In this document: positions 7,496 through 15,916 of the stretch, one piece after another
How positions within the stretch are numbered: the stretch's first letter is position 1
How the letters are laid out: each line of letters begins with the position of its first letter
Origin: Bin87 sp965116785
GTDB lineage: Bacteria > Chloroflexota > Dehalococcoidia > Lucifugimonadales > UBA3495
Direction: 5' to 3'
NCBI GenBank assembly: GCA_965116785.1
Contig: OZ220731.1
Coordinates: 2,852,001 to 2,916,000 of the forward strand
DNA: 64,000 bases
The notes under the pieces: model-generated
What the model saw: only the letters and a program-made list of their open reading frames with translations
Told to the model about the DNA's origin: nothing
Database searches by the model: none
Translations under genes and position numbers: made by a program

Positions 7496-8968
7496 GTGGG
7501 ACGGGATGGGACGGACGTCGCAGCAACCGTCTCAGAATCGTCTGAATCAGGATTTACGGGATTACGGGATTTACCGGATTGGCAAAAATCCTGGCAATCC
7601 TCAAATCCTGGCAATCCTGATTCAGACAACGGTCCGGTGCGGTTCGCGTCGGACACCCTGGGCGTGACGCTGTGGGAGAAGCAGGAGGAGGTGCTGCGGG
7701 CGGTGGAACGCAAGCGTCGGGTGGCGGTGAAGTCGGGCAACGGCCTGGGCAAGGACTTCACTGCCGCCGTGGCCGTGCTGTGGTACGTGCACGCCCACGA
7801 CCCGGCCATCGTGCTCAGCACCGCGCCGACGTTTCGGCAGGTGCGCCACGTGCTGTGGCGGCAGATCCACCGGCTGTACCGGAACGCTGCCGACACGCTG
7901 GGCGGCACGATGCTGGACACGCGGTGGGAGGTGGCGGACGACCGCTACGCCATGGGGCTGTCGGCCAACGACGCCGACCAGTTCCAGGGGTTCCACTGCG
8001 AGAACATGTTCGTGGTGGTGGACGAGGCCGAGGGGGTCGCCGAGCCGATCTACGAGGCGGTGGAGGCGGTGATGACCTCGGCGCACCCGACGCTGCTGCT
8101 CATCGGCAACCCCACGACCACGTCGGGCGGGTTCCACCGGGCCTTCCACCGGGAGAGCGGGATCTACGAGACCATCACCATGTCGGCGCTGGAGTCGCCC
8201 AACGTGGTGGAGGGCAAGATCGCCATCCCGGGGCTGACCACGCCGGCGTGGGTGGAGGAGCGGCGGGCGATGTGGGGCGAGAACAGCGAGATGTTCCGGG
8301 CGCGGGTGATGGGCGAGTTCCCCGACCGCGGCGAGGACAACCTGATCGCCATCTCGGACATCGACGACGCCACGTATCCGCTGGGTGAAATACCGGCGCC
8401 CACGGGCGGGTACGAGCCGGTGGTGCTGGGCGTGGACGTGGCGCGTTACGGCGTCGACCGCAGCGTGATCATGGTGCGGCGGGGCGACGTGGTGGTGGAC
8501 GTGCGGGTGTTCCACGGGTTCCCCACCACGGCGACCAGCGGGCAGATCGTGGCGTCGGCGCGGGACCATCATCCGCAGCAGGTGAACGTGGACGAGACCG
8601 GCCTCGGCGCCGGCGTGGTGGACATCCTGAGGGAGCAGGGGTTCGCCGTGTACGGGTTCAACGGGGCCGGCGCGCCGGTGCGCGAGGAGACGGTCTGCGC
8701 CAACCTGCGGGCGGAGGGCTACTGGACGCTGGCGCGGCGGTTCCGCGACCATGCCATCCGCATTCCCCGGGACGCCGAGCTGATCGCCGAGCTGGCGTCG
8801 CTGCGGTACCGGTACAACAGCCGGGGCAAGGTGCTGATGGAGAGCAAGGACAGCATGAAGAGCCGCGGGCTGCCGTCGCCGGACAAGGCCGACGCCCTGA
8901 TGCTGGCCTTCCTGGATACCGGCGCCCTGGTCGAACACCCGCGCTGGATGCGGGACCTGTTCCTTTAA
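7496..8968 (+). CDS. Phage terminase large subunit
   Basis: This 490-residue protein is the ATPase/nuclease motor that packages phage DNA. A Walker A motif (SGNGLGKDF) lies at about 80-88 and Walker B (FVVVDEAEG) at about 171-179. The C-terminal RNase H-like nuclease shows its acidic residues in GVDVARYGVD (about 310), VNVDETGLGAG (about 363) and SPDKADALML (about 461). All core motifs are intact. The N-terminus is odd: codons 15-44 are encoded by a complete copy of the GTCTGAATCAGGATT inverted repeat, just before the conserved LGVTLWEKQEEVL segment. The GTG start at 7496 follows the previous stop directly. The true start may be the GTG near 7638, which would exclude the repeat. The portal gene follows. 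Confidence 0.9.
   Translation: MGRDGTDVAATVSESSESGFTGLRDLPDWQKSWQSSNPGNPDSDNGPVRFASDTLGVTLWEKQEEVLRAVERKRRVAVKSGNGLGKDFTAAVAVLWYVHAHDPAIVLSTAPTFRQVRHVLWRQIHRLYRNAADTLGGTMLDTRWEVADDRYAMGLSANDADQFQGFHCENMFVVVDEAEGVAEPIYEAVEAVMTSAHPTLLLIGNPTTTSGGFHRAFHRESGIYETITMSALESPNVVEGKIAIPGLTTPAWVEERRAMWGENSEMFRARVMGEFPDRGEDNLIAISDIDDATYPLGEIPAPTGGYEPVVLGVDVARYGVDRSVIMVRRGDVVVDVRVFHGFPTTATSGQIVASARDHHPQQVNVDETGLGAGVVDILREQGFAVYGFNGAGAPVREETVCANLRAEGYWTLARRFRDHAIRIPRDAELIAELASLRYRYNSRGKVLMESKDSMKSRGLPSPDKADALMLAFLDTGALVEHPRWMRDLFL
7540..7627. repeat. Inverted-repeat element inside the terminase 5' end
   Basis: GTCTGAATCAGGATT at the left and AATCCTGATTCAGAC at the right are perfect 15-bp inverted termini. 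The interior is made of degenerate GGATT/AATCC steps. The copy is 88 bp long and keeps the terminase frame open. Confidence 0.85.
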
Positions 8969-8973
8969 TGACC

Positions 8974-9081
8974 GTCTGAATCAGGATTCACCGGATTTGC
9001 GGATTTGCCGGATTGGGTGGTCCGGTGGCGGAGTTGCAACAATCCTGCGAATCCCAAAATCCCGAAAATCCTGATTCTGAC
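8974..9081. repeat. Inverted-repeat element between terminase and portal genes
   Basis: GTCTGAATCAGGATT and AATCCTGATTCTGAC bound a 108-bp copy of the same family as 7540-7627. It starts five bases after the terminase stop codon. Confidence 0.85.
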
Positions 9082-9101
9082 AATATAAGGAGAGAGCAAA
9101 C

Positions 9102-10337
9102 ATGGTGAGACTGGGCAAGATGCTGCGCTCCGTGCGGGTCGGCCGGCGGAACGTAGCCGACACCAGGGTGGTGCAACGGGCCAATCGGGCGGCGCTGGCG
9201 GACCGGCTGCCGGCGGACGAACGGCTGGCCGGCCTGGCTCCGGATGCCGGCGGGGGCTGGGCGCGTCCGGAGTACGGGCGGTACATGGCGACGTCGCCGT
9301 CGGTGTACGCGGCCATCAAACTGCGCGCCGACGCCCTGACCCGGCCGCCGCTGCGGGTGTACCGCACCGGATCGACCGGCGGGCGCAGGACGGCCGTGGA
9401 GCCGTCGCATCCGGTGGCGCGACTGCTGGACCGGGTGAACCCGTGGCACACCCGCGCCGACCTGTGGCGCGCGACGGAGACCCACCTGTGCCTGTGGGGC
9501 GCGGCCTTCTGGGCCATCGAGCGGGGCGAGGACGGCCAGCCGGAGCTGTGGCCCCTGCGTCCCGACCGCGTCGCCGTGCTGCCGGACCGGCAACGCTACG
9601 TGCGCGGGTTCGTGTACCGCGGGGTCGCCGAGCCGGTGGCGTACACGCCCGACGAGATCGTGTGGCTGCGCTACTTCAACCCGCTGGAGGAGCTGGCCGG
9701 CCTGTCGCCGCTGGCGCCGGCGCGGCTGTCCGCCGACATGGGCCACGAAGGCCTGCGCTTCAACCGGCACCTGCTGCGCAACTCGGCGCGCCCCGACTTC
9801 CTGCTGCTGACCAACGAGGAGATGAACGAGACGGAGCTGGAGGAGTTCTACACCCGGTGGGAGATGCGCCACCAGGGTTCGGCCAACGCCAACCGGCCGG
9901 CGGTGGCCTCGGCGGTGCGCGACGTGAAGACGCTGGGCCTGTCCCACCGGGACATCGACTTCATCCAGGGACTCCGCTGGAGCCTGGAGGAGGTCAGTCG
10001 GACCTACGGCGTGCCCAAGCTGCTGCTGGGCGACTTCGAGCGGGCCACCTACGCCAACGTCCAGGCGTCGGAGCGCATGTTCTGGCGCAACACCGTGGTG
10101 CCGGAGGTGCGGTTCCTGGAGGAGCAGCTGAACCGGATGCTGCTGCCCCGCCTCGGCTACCCGCAGCTGTCGGTGGAGTTCGACCTGTCGGCCATCGAGG
10201 CGCTGCAGGAGGACGAGAACAACCGGGTGCAGCGGGAGTCGGCGCTGCTGGACCGAGGCGTGCTCACCATCAACGAGGTGCGCCGGGAGCGCAACCTGCC
10301 CGAGGTGCCGTGGGGCGACGGGCCGCGCAATCAATAG
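9102..10337 (+). CDS. Phage portal protein (HK97-type)
   Basis: A 411-residue portal protein, the dodecameric ring at the phage head vertex through which DNA passes. Start ATG 9102 has an AAGGAGAG ribosome site. Family landmarks are YMATSPSVYAAIKLRADAL (about 65-83), HPVARLLDRVNPW (about 107-119), the WAIERGEDGQPELWPL region (about 143-158), GLSPLAPAR, and YGVPKLLLGDFERATYANV (about 305). The C-terminus, INEVRRERNLPEVPWGD, is the usual end of this family, so the gene looks complete. Capsid, protease and tail genes are missing, so this is a remnant. A second copy of its last 43 bp lies at 12128, beyond the restriction-modification genes. Confidence 0.9.
   Translation: MVRLGKMLRSVRVGRRNVADTRVVQRANRAALADRLPADERLAGLAPDAGGGWARPEYGRYMATSPSVYAAIKLRADALTRPPLRVYRTGSTGGRRTAVEPSHPVARLLDRVNPWHTRADLWRATETHLCLWGAAFWAIERGEDGQPELWPLRPDRVAVLPDRQRYVRGFVYRGVAEPVAYTPDEIVWLRYFNPLEELAGLSPLAPARLSADMGHEGLRFNRHLLRNSARPDFLLLTNEEMNETELEEFYTRWEMRHQGSANANRPAVASAVRDVKTLGLSHRDIDFIQGLRWSLEEVSRTYGVPKLLLGDFERATYANVQASERMFWRNTVVPEVRFLEEQLNRMLLPRLGYPQLSVEFDLSAIEALQEDENNRVQRESALLDRGVLTINEVRRERNLPEVPWGDGPRNQ
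10282..10324 (+). repeat. Direct repeat, copy 1 (portal 3' end)
   Basis: 43 bp encoding the portal C-terminus (RERNLPEVPWGDG). It matches 12128-12170 at 38 of 43 positions by eye, in the same orientation. Confidence 0.8.
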
Positions 10338-10385
10338 ACAGCGCAAAATGGCTCGGTTATGCTAGGCCCGACTCGGGTACACGCC

Positions 10386-11330
10386 ATGGCAATACAACAG
10401 GAACTGGATAAATTCTTCGACGACGCCGGCGGCACAGATCCGATGCGTGCATCGGATACTGACATCGATTCACCGGCCGATTCGGATCTGATAAACGCCG
10501 ATGCCTTTGAGTGGCTCGAATCGGCCGATCCGTTATCAATGCATGCGGTGGTTACGGACCCACCGTACGGGCTGGTCGAGTATCGCTCTGACCAGTTGGC
10601 CAAGCGGGAAAATGGAGCCGGCGGGGTTTGGCGCATCCCGCCGAGTTTTGACGGCGCGCAGCGCAGCCCGCTGCCGAGGTTCACCGTATTGACTCCGGCG
10701 GAAGAAGCCGGCCTGCGCCATTTCTTTGAACGGCTGGCGCCGCTCCTGATGCGCGTTCTCGTGCCCGGCGCCCACGTTTTCATCGCCACCAACCCGCTGC
10801 TGTCCCACCATGTTTACCTGCCGATGATGGAGGCGGGTTTCGAAAAGCGCGGAGAGATCGTCCGCATCGTGAAGACGCTGCGCGGTGGCGACCGGCCCAA
10901 AAACGCCCACGAAGAGTTCCCGGAAGTGTCGGTGATGCCGCGCTCGGGTTGGGAACCGTGGGGCCTGTTTCGCAAGCCTTTGGAGGGCCGCGTTCAGGAC
11001 AACCTCAAGCGTTGGGGCGTCGGAGGTTTGCGCCGCATATCAGACGAGCAGCCATTCTGGGACGTTATCACTTGCCCGCCAGCGTCCAAAGCAGAGCGAC
11101 GGATTGCTCCGCATCCATCGCTGAAACCGCAACGTCTGATGCGTCAATTGACGCGAGCCGCGTTGCCGCTGGGCACCGGCGCCATTCTGGACCCCTTCAT
11201 GGGTTCGGGGGCCACCGTTGCGGCGGCGCGGGCGAATGGGTTGCGCGCCATTGGTATTGAGGCATCGCCGGATTACCACAATATGGCGCAACAGGCCGTG
11301 CCGCTGCTGACACAACTCAGAGATGACTAA
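10386..11330 (+). CDS. DNA methyltransferase, beta-class (N4-cytosine or N6-adenine)
   Basis: A 314-residue S-adenosylmethionine-dependent DNA methyltransferase. Motif IV (TDPPYG, about residue 57) precedes motif I (ILDPFMGSGAT, about 270), with about 200 residues between them that include the target-recognition region. This IV-TRD-I order defines the beta class; the amino group modified cannot be told from sequence alone. HPSLKPQRLMRQL (about 250) is the usual segment before motif I. An ATG at 10359 would add nine residues, but a -10-like TATGCT overlaps it, so I prefer 10386. The gene overlaps the next frame by 8 bp, as expected for a restriction-modification pair, and sits between two copies of the portal 3' end. 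Confidence 0.9.
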   Translation: MAIQQELDKFFDDAGGTDPMRASDTDIDSPADSDLINADAFEWLESADPLSMHAVVTDPPYGLVEYRSDQLAKRENGAGGVWRIPPSFDGAQRSPLPRFTVLTPAEEAGLRHFFERLAPLLMRVLVPGAHVFIATNPLLSHHVYLPMMEAGFEKRGEIVRIVKTLRGGDRPKNAHEEFPEVSVMPRSGWEPWGLFRKPLEGRVQDNLKRWGVGGLRRISDEQPFWDVITCPPASKAERRIAPHPSLKPQRLMRQLTRAALPLGTGAILDPFMGSGATVAAARANGLRAIGIEASPDYHNMAQQAVPLLTQLRDD

Positions 11331-11943
11331 CCCAAACCCCCGCGGCGGTTGGTTGGACAATCGTGTGGCCCTGCCGCCCGGCCTGACCATAGGCCAGATT
11401 GGGCGGGTTGTTGCGTCCGTGGAGAACGAAGTAGAGCAGTTTGTCGACGTCTATTTCGAGCAGGCCAATGTGTTCAGCGCGTTGGTGGGTATTTTCGCAG
11501 CAAGGGCGTTTTCCGCGCTCACGGTATACGAAAAGCCCCGGCACAGCGATCTTGCGCAACAACGCTGTCCCGATCTGAAACGCCGTGGATCCGCGGATCC
11601 GCCGCCGGCCAACGACTCGCTGGAGATAAAAGCGAGTCTGCGCCCTTGGGCGGTTCAGGCCCATTACGATCACCCTGGCTGGTACTGCATCATCCGCTAT
11701 CTAGTTGATCCGACCGGCACGATAGAACCCGGCCGGCAGGTAGTAGTCTGGCGGATGCACATGGCATTCCTGAACGCGTCGGATTGGAAATATGAAGGGA
11801 GCGGCGCCGGGGCGGGCGGGGGTGGACGCACACACACTTTCGGGGTGGTCAGACCGGCCACCAAGTTCCGTGATGCAGCGGTTTTCAGCCGACCGGACAT
11901 AGTGATCAGGAATGGTAAACCTGTTCCCCAAAACGGCGATTAG
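11323..11943 (+). CDS. Candidate type II restriction endonuclease (PD-(D/E)xK-like), partner of the methyltransferase
   Basis: A 206-residue protein whose ATG lies inside the last codons of the methyltransferase (ATGACTAA overlap), so the two are translationally coupled. I recognise no named family. Residues 84-109 contain CPDLKRR then, after a short linker, SLEIKAS. This fits the PD...(D/E)xK active site of many restriction enzymes, with D85, E107 and K109 as candidate metal ligands. Further on are WYCIIRYLVDP and a Gly-rich stretch (about 165). Position behind a beta-class methyltransferase plus the motif make it the likely cognate endonuclease. This is inference; another nuclease-fold protein is possible. 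Confidence 0.65.
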   Translation: MTNPNPRGGWLDNRVALPPGLTIGQIGRVVASVENEVEQFVDVYFEQANVFSALVGIFAARAFSALTVYEKPRHSDLAQQRCPDLKRRGSADPPPANDSLEIKASLRPWAVQAHYDHPGWYCIIRYLVDPTGTIEPGRQVVVWRMHMAFLNASDWKYEGSGAGAGGGGRTHTFGVVRPATKFRDAAVFSRPDIVIRNGKPVPQNGD

Positions 11944-12276
11944 ATAATTGCAAACCGGTCCGACAGTGGACGCCCGGCTCACGCGCATACTGGTTACAAA
12001 TCAGTTGATTACCGGACAAATATAGCAAGATTAGGCAAATTATAAATTAGCGCTAACTTCGCTAATTCCCCTATATATCCCGGATGAGCCAGTAACGGAC
12101 GCCGCGATGGGACCGGGCCCGGCTGTGGCCGCGAACGCAACCTGCCCGAGGTGCCCTGGTCCGACGGGCCAGTCAGTCGCGACGCGGTAACATCTGTGGC
12201 GGGTTGAATATCCGCAGTACGGGTATGATAATGCCACCGGGTCTCATACTTTGCTACACGGGGGCTCGATAACTCC
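11944..12276 (+). other. Gap with a relic of the portal gene end
   Basis: No intact gene. AT-rich sequence to about 12060 follows the endonuclease stop. A fragment reading RERNLPEVPWSDG (12128-12170) then matches the portal C-terminus and runs on to a stop at about 12207. A weak -10-like TATGATAAT sits near 12223, before the transporter gene. Confidence 0.6.
12128..12170 (+). pseudogene. Portal gene 3'-end fragment (direct repeat, copy 2)
   Basis: The frame GRERNLPEVPWSDGP copies the portal C-terminus at 10282-10324 with five base differences, two of them giving G to S. Upstream sequence is unrelated to the portal, so only the end is preserved. It marks the far side of the restriction-modification insertion. 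Confidence 0.75.
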
Positions 12277-13875
12277 ATGATTGCAGTGTTCGGCGGCATC
12301 CTCGGCGGCGTTGGGCTGCTGTTCTTCGGGATGTGGCTTCTCTCCGAGAACCTCAAGACGGTGGTCGGGCCGCGCCTCCGGGTGCTGGCCAGCCGGCTGG
12401 CCGACAACCGCTTCGCCGCCTTCGGCTGGGGCACCCTGGCCGGCGCCATCACCCAGTCGTCACCGGCCGTCACGTTCATCACCATCAGCATGCTGCGGTC
12501 GGGTCTGATCTCGGCCAAGCAGGGCTATCCCATCGCCCTGGGCGCGCAGATGGGCGTCGGCCTGATACTGTTCATCGTGACGGTGGACATCCGCATCGCC
12601 GCGCTCTACGGCATCGGCGTGGGCGGCGTCATCATCACCCGCTTGAATCGGGGCAACTACCGGGAGGCCGGCGCCATGCTCTTCGGCGTGGCAGCGCTGC
12701 TTTTCGGGTTGGTCTTAATTAAGGAATCGGCCCAACCATTGTCCGATCAGACCTGGTTCCAGGCCGGCCTGGAGATTTCGGCGGAGTCGATCCTGCTGTC
12801 GTTCATCCTGGGAGCGCTGCTCACGTTCATCGTGCAGGCGCTGGTGCCGGTGGTGGCCTTCGGCATCGGGTTGGCCGCGGCCCAGCTGGTGGGCGTGGAA
12901 CAGGTGCTGATGTACATCTACGGCTCCTACGTGGGGCTGGCCATCAGCGTGATCGTGGTCTCGTCGGGATTGACCGGGACCGCCCGGCAGCTGGGCATGT
13001 TCTGGGCATTCCAGGTGTTCTTCTCCGCGGTCATACTGGTGATACTCCTATATATAGAGGTGTACGCGCAGGTGCCGCTGGTGAAGGCCCTGGTGACCTG
13101 GCCGGACATCGGTCTGGGCCCGCAGATGGCGCTGGCGGTGATCGTCTTCGGCATGCCGTCGCGCATCGTGGTGCTGTCCGCGCCCGAGTGGACCATGCGG
13201 CTGTTCGCCCGCATCTGGCCGGCCAGCGCCGAGGAGGAACGGTCGCGGCCCCAGTTCATCCACGACCTGGCCATCAACGACGTGACCACAGCCCTGGACC
13301 TGGCCCACCTGGAGCAGAAGCGCGTGCTGGGCCGGTTCTCGGAGTACCTGGAGCAGGCTCGCATGGGGCTGCCACTGGGCGCCGTCCGCCAGTCCACGCT
13401 GGAGGTGAACTCCCGCATCGAAGAATTCCTGGCCGAGCTGGGTCAGCGCAACCCGGGGCAGGACAGCGAACGTCGCAACGCGGTCCTCAGCCGCCAGAAA
13501 CTGATCACCTGGCTGGAGGAGCAGTTCTCCACATTGCCCGACCTGCTGCGGAACCTTCCCGAGGACGACATGCTGGAGATGTTCCAGATCAGCGTAGTGG
13601 AGGGCACCGACGCCGCATTGCTGATCTTCCTGGACGCCCTGGATGAGGACGACCCCGACTCCTGGGCTTTCGTCGAGCAGGTGATGGGCGACCGCCGCAG
13701 CCTGATGCAGGACGTGCGCGCCCGCTACCTGGCCATGGCCCCCGAGGAAGACGACGGCCGCCACCGCATCATCGTCGAGGCCACCAACGCCGTGGAGAAC
13801 ATCTTCTTCCTGCTGGCCCAGCTAACGCGGGACTTTCAGGGGGAGAGGCGGGAAGCGGCGGGGGTTGGGGCGTAA
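12277..13875 (+). CDS. Na+/phosphate cotransporter family protein with PhoU-like tail
   Basis: A 532-residue inner-membrane protein of the NptA/YjbB type. Residues 1-300 hold about eight to nine membrane segments in two inverted halves. The signature QSS motif appears as ITQSSPAVTF (about 65). The second half around ILSFILGALLTFIVQALVP lacks the second QSS, reading IVQAL instead. From about 320 on is a soluble helical PhoU-like domain (HDLAINDVTTALDLAHLEQKR, then NAVENIFFLLAQL). The family moves inorganic phosphate, often outward, with sodium. The altered second motif means transport substrate and direction are uncertain. It is monocistronic and unrelated to the phage remnant. Confidence 0.85.
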   Translation: MIAVFGGILGGVGLLFFGMWLLSENLKTVVGPRLRVLASRLADNRFAAFGWGTLAGAITQSSPAVTFITISMLRSGLISAKQGYPIALGAQMGVGLILFIVTVDIRIAALYGIGVGGVIITRLNRGNYREAGAMLFGVAALLFGLVLIKESAQPLSDQTWFQAGLEISAESILLSFILGALLTFIVQALVPVVAFGIGLAAAQLVGVEQVLMYIYGSYVGLAISVIVVSSGLTGTARQLGMFWAFQVFFSAVILVILLYIEVYAQVPLVKALVTWPDIGLGPQMALAVIVFGMPSRIVVLSAPEWTMRLFARIWPASAEEERSRPQFIHDLAINDVTTALDLAHLEQKRVLGRFSEYLEQARMGLPLGAVRQSTLEVNSRIEEFLAELGQRNPGQDSERRNAVLSRQKLITWLEEQFSTLPDLLRNLPEDDMLEMFQISVVEGTDAALLIFLDALDEDDPDSWAFVEQVMGDRRSLMQDVRARYLAMAPEEDDGRHRIIVEATNAVENIFFLLAQLTRDFQGERREAAGVGA

Positions 13876-13892
13876 GGCCATAGTCAATCAGG

Positions 13893-13901
13893 TGCTACAA
13901 T
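13893..13901 (+). promoter_or_regulatory. Extended -10 promoter candidate (TGCTACAAT)
   Basis: TGnTAnnAT motif about 100 bases before the AAA ATPase start. The same motif form recurs before several other genes of the window. No good -35 was found. Confidence 0.35.
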
Positions 13902-14002
13902 GACCTCGGTACTGTCCGCGACTGGATCAACCTGTACATCGTCAAGTCCTTGCAGAGTCACGTCAACTCACCGGAACGCCCGTCTCACGAGCGGGGTTCA
14001 CC

Positions 14003-15184
14003 ATGTTAATTGAACGGCTACAGGTTAGGGGACTGCTGTCTTTCGGACCAGATGGTGTCGACCTGCCGCTGGAACCGCTGAACGTCATTATCGGACCGAA
14101 CGGGTCAGGGAAATCGAACCTGCTGAAAGTGCTGGCTCTTCTCCGTGCGGCGCCCCGCAACCTTTCGACCGTGTTCAAGACGAGCGGTGATATGGCAGGT
14201 TGGTTCTGGCAACCGAGCGAGTACATTCGGAAGGCAACAATAAATGCCACAGTGGCATCGGGGCTCAAGTCCGTCTCCATAAAGCATTCCCTCGGCTTGT
14301 CCTGTGACGAAGACCGTCTCAGCGTTCATCACGAGCGCATCGATCGCACCACGGATTCGTCATCTTCATTGGTCGTTCAAACGAATGGATCAGGTCAAAT
14401 ATTTCTCGGATCATCACAAACGCCATTATATGGATTCCATATGCCGCCTGGCCGATCCATGCTCTCGCTGTATACCGATCTATTTGACTTGGACCACACG
14501 CCATTTGCGAACTACATCGAGGATGAGCTCGCATTTCAGCGATTGATCATTTGCTACCACCAAATGCATCTACACGCGGATTGGACGTTCGGAGATGACT
14601 CCCCGGTCCGCGAGACTCAAAGCACGGGGTCTTGGGGCCATTGGCTGTTCAAACACGGCGAGAATCTCGCCAATGTAATTTCGAATTTTTCTCCGAGCGA
14701 CAGAGACAAACTTTCCTACTATATGACCAGGTTTTACGACGGCATCGCAGGAGTCAGCACTCCCGTGAATGCCGGAAGAGTGGCCCTGATGGTTGAAGAG
14801 AGTGGTGGGCGACTCATCCCTGCGGCACGCCTGTCCGATGGGACCCTGCGTTACCTCAGCCTTCTGACCGCCTTGCTGGATCCGGAACTGCCGTCACTCA
14901 TTGCAATCGAGGAGCCTGAACTCGGCTTGCACCCCGACGTCATATACGACCTTGCCGAGCTTCTAGTCGAAGCCTCAACGCGAACGCAGGTGATTGTCAC
15001 CACCCATTCGCCCACCCTGATCGATGCCCTCAGTGATCACCCATCCAGCGTAATCGCCTGTGAGAAATACGAAGGTCAAACACACTTTACAAGAGTTAAC
15101 CCGGACGAACTGGCGTCATGGCAGGGCGACCGTGGGCTTGGGGAAGTATGGACCATGGGCAGCATCGGTGGCACGCGGTGGTGA
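14003..15184 (+). CDS. AAA family ATPase (AAA_21 / OLD-like), candidate defence ATPase
   Basis: A 393-residue SMC/ABC-like ATPase. Walker A (IIGPNGSGKSN) is at about residues 30-40. A signature-like LSDGTLRYLSLL lies at about 277-288, Walker B (LIAIEEPELGLHP) at about 301-313, and the His switch (TTHSPTL) at about 334-340. It ends after the ATPase core, with no C-terminal TOPRIM domain of the OLD type. Its stop overlaps the GTG start of a DUF4276 protein, which supplies a TOPRIM-like fold in trans. A short A-helix region and low GC (compared with neighbours) around 14200-14750 suggest acquisition by transfer. Two-gene ATPase/TOPRIM units are a common architecture among phage defence systems; the role here is inferred. 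Confidence 0.85.
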   Translation: MLIERLQVRGLLSFGPDGVDLPLEPLNVIIGPNGSGKSNLLKVLALLRAAPRNLSTVFKTSGDMAGWFWQPSEYIRKATINATVASGLKSVSIKHSLGLSCDEDRLSVHHERIDRTTDSSSSLVVQTNGSGQIFLGSSQTPLYGFHMPPGRSMLSLYTDLFDLDHTPFANYIEDELAFQRLIICYHQMHLHADWTFGDDSPVRETQSTGSWGHWLFKHGENLANVISNFSPSDRDKLSYYMTRFYDGIAGVSTPVNAGRVALMVEESGGRLIPAARLSDGTLRYLSLLTALLDPELPSLIAIEEPELGLHPDVIYDLAELLVEASTRTQVIVTTHSPTLIDALSDHPSSVIACEKYEGQTHFTRVNPDELASWQGDRGLGEVWTMGSIGGTRW

Positions 15185-15777
15185 GGGTCACCATCTATAT
15201 CGAAGGTGGCGGAACGGGCAACAGGTTGGGGCAGCTCTTCAGGCGTTCTTGGCAGAGGTTTTTCGCAAGTGCGGGACTCGGAGGCAACCTGCCCAGAACT
15301 GTCCGCGGCGGCAGCCGCAACGAAACGTTCAACCAATTCAAAAACGCCGTCCGACGAGCAACCCGAGACGAGTTGCCCCTCATGTTGGTTGACAGCGAGA
15401 GTCCAGTCGCTGCCGGCGATACTCCCTGGCAACACCTCCAAGCCAATGACGGATGGACACGGCCGCCAGGCACTCGGGACCGACAGGCGTTTTTGATGGT
15501 GCAGGCCATGGAAGCCTGGCTGCTAGCGGATCGTGACGCTCTCCGAAGGTACTTCGGTCGTGCGTTCAACGAAAACAGCCTGCCCAACGTGGGCAATCTG
15601 GAGGACGTAACTGTAAGGTCACTGGAAACTTCACTGCGTACCTCCAGCTCCAACTGCAGTAAGCAATACTCGAAAGGGCCAACCTCTTTCGAAATACTGG
15701 CTGTGGTCAACGCCAACCACGTCGCTGCGAGATGCCAGCACGCGAAATCGCTTTTGGACTATATCGGCTTCCTCTGA
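15181..15777 (+). CDS. DUF4276 family protein (TOPRIM-like), partner of the AAA ATPase
   Basis: A 198-residue protein. The start is GTG 15181 (GTGA overlap with the ATPase stop) or the GTG three bases earlier; family members begin with (M)VRVTxYxEGGG, as here. The IYIEGGG strand carries a conserved Glu, and LPLMLVDSESPV (about residue 65) gives the DxE-like acidic pair. Both fit a TOPRIM-type metal site. WHLQ/WQHLQANDGW, AFLMVQAMEAWLLAD (about 105-119) and FGRAFN are further family landmarks. Together with the ATPase it probably forms a nuclease complex. This pair is not PARIS, whose second gene is DUF4435, but resembles it in layout. Confidence 0.8.
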   Translation: MRVTIYIEGGGTGNRLGQLFRRSWQRFFASAGLGGNLPRTVRGGSRNETFNQFKNAVRRATRDELPLMLVDSESPVAAGDTPWQHLQANDGWTRPPGTRDRQAFLMVQAMEAWLLADRDALRRYFGRAFNENSLPNVGNLEDVTVRSLETSLRTSSSNCSKQYSKGPTSFEILAVVNANHVAARCQHAKSLLDYIGFL

Positions 15778-15916
15778 TTGAACCATAGGCACCCTGCCCG
15801 CCGGCTTTTCTTGCTGGGTTGGGTCATTGACCACCGCTGAGTTACCATCGTCTCACAGGCTTTCCGTACTGCCACCAGCACCAGCCATTCCCGCACACTC
15901 GCAACTGAAGATCCCC

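Noticed and set aside
7262..10337. Intact prophage
   Set aside because: Only zinc ribbon, terminase and portal are present; no capsid, protease, tail, integrase or attachment sites were seen.
14003..15777. PARIS system (AriA/AriB)
   Set aside because: The second gene is DUF4276-like with an N-terminal YIEGGG motif, not DUF4435, so the name would be wrong.
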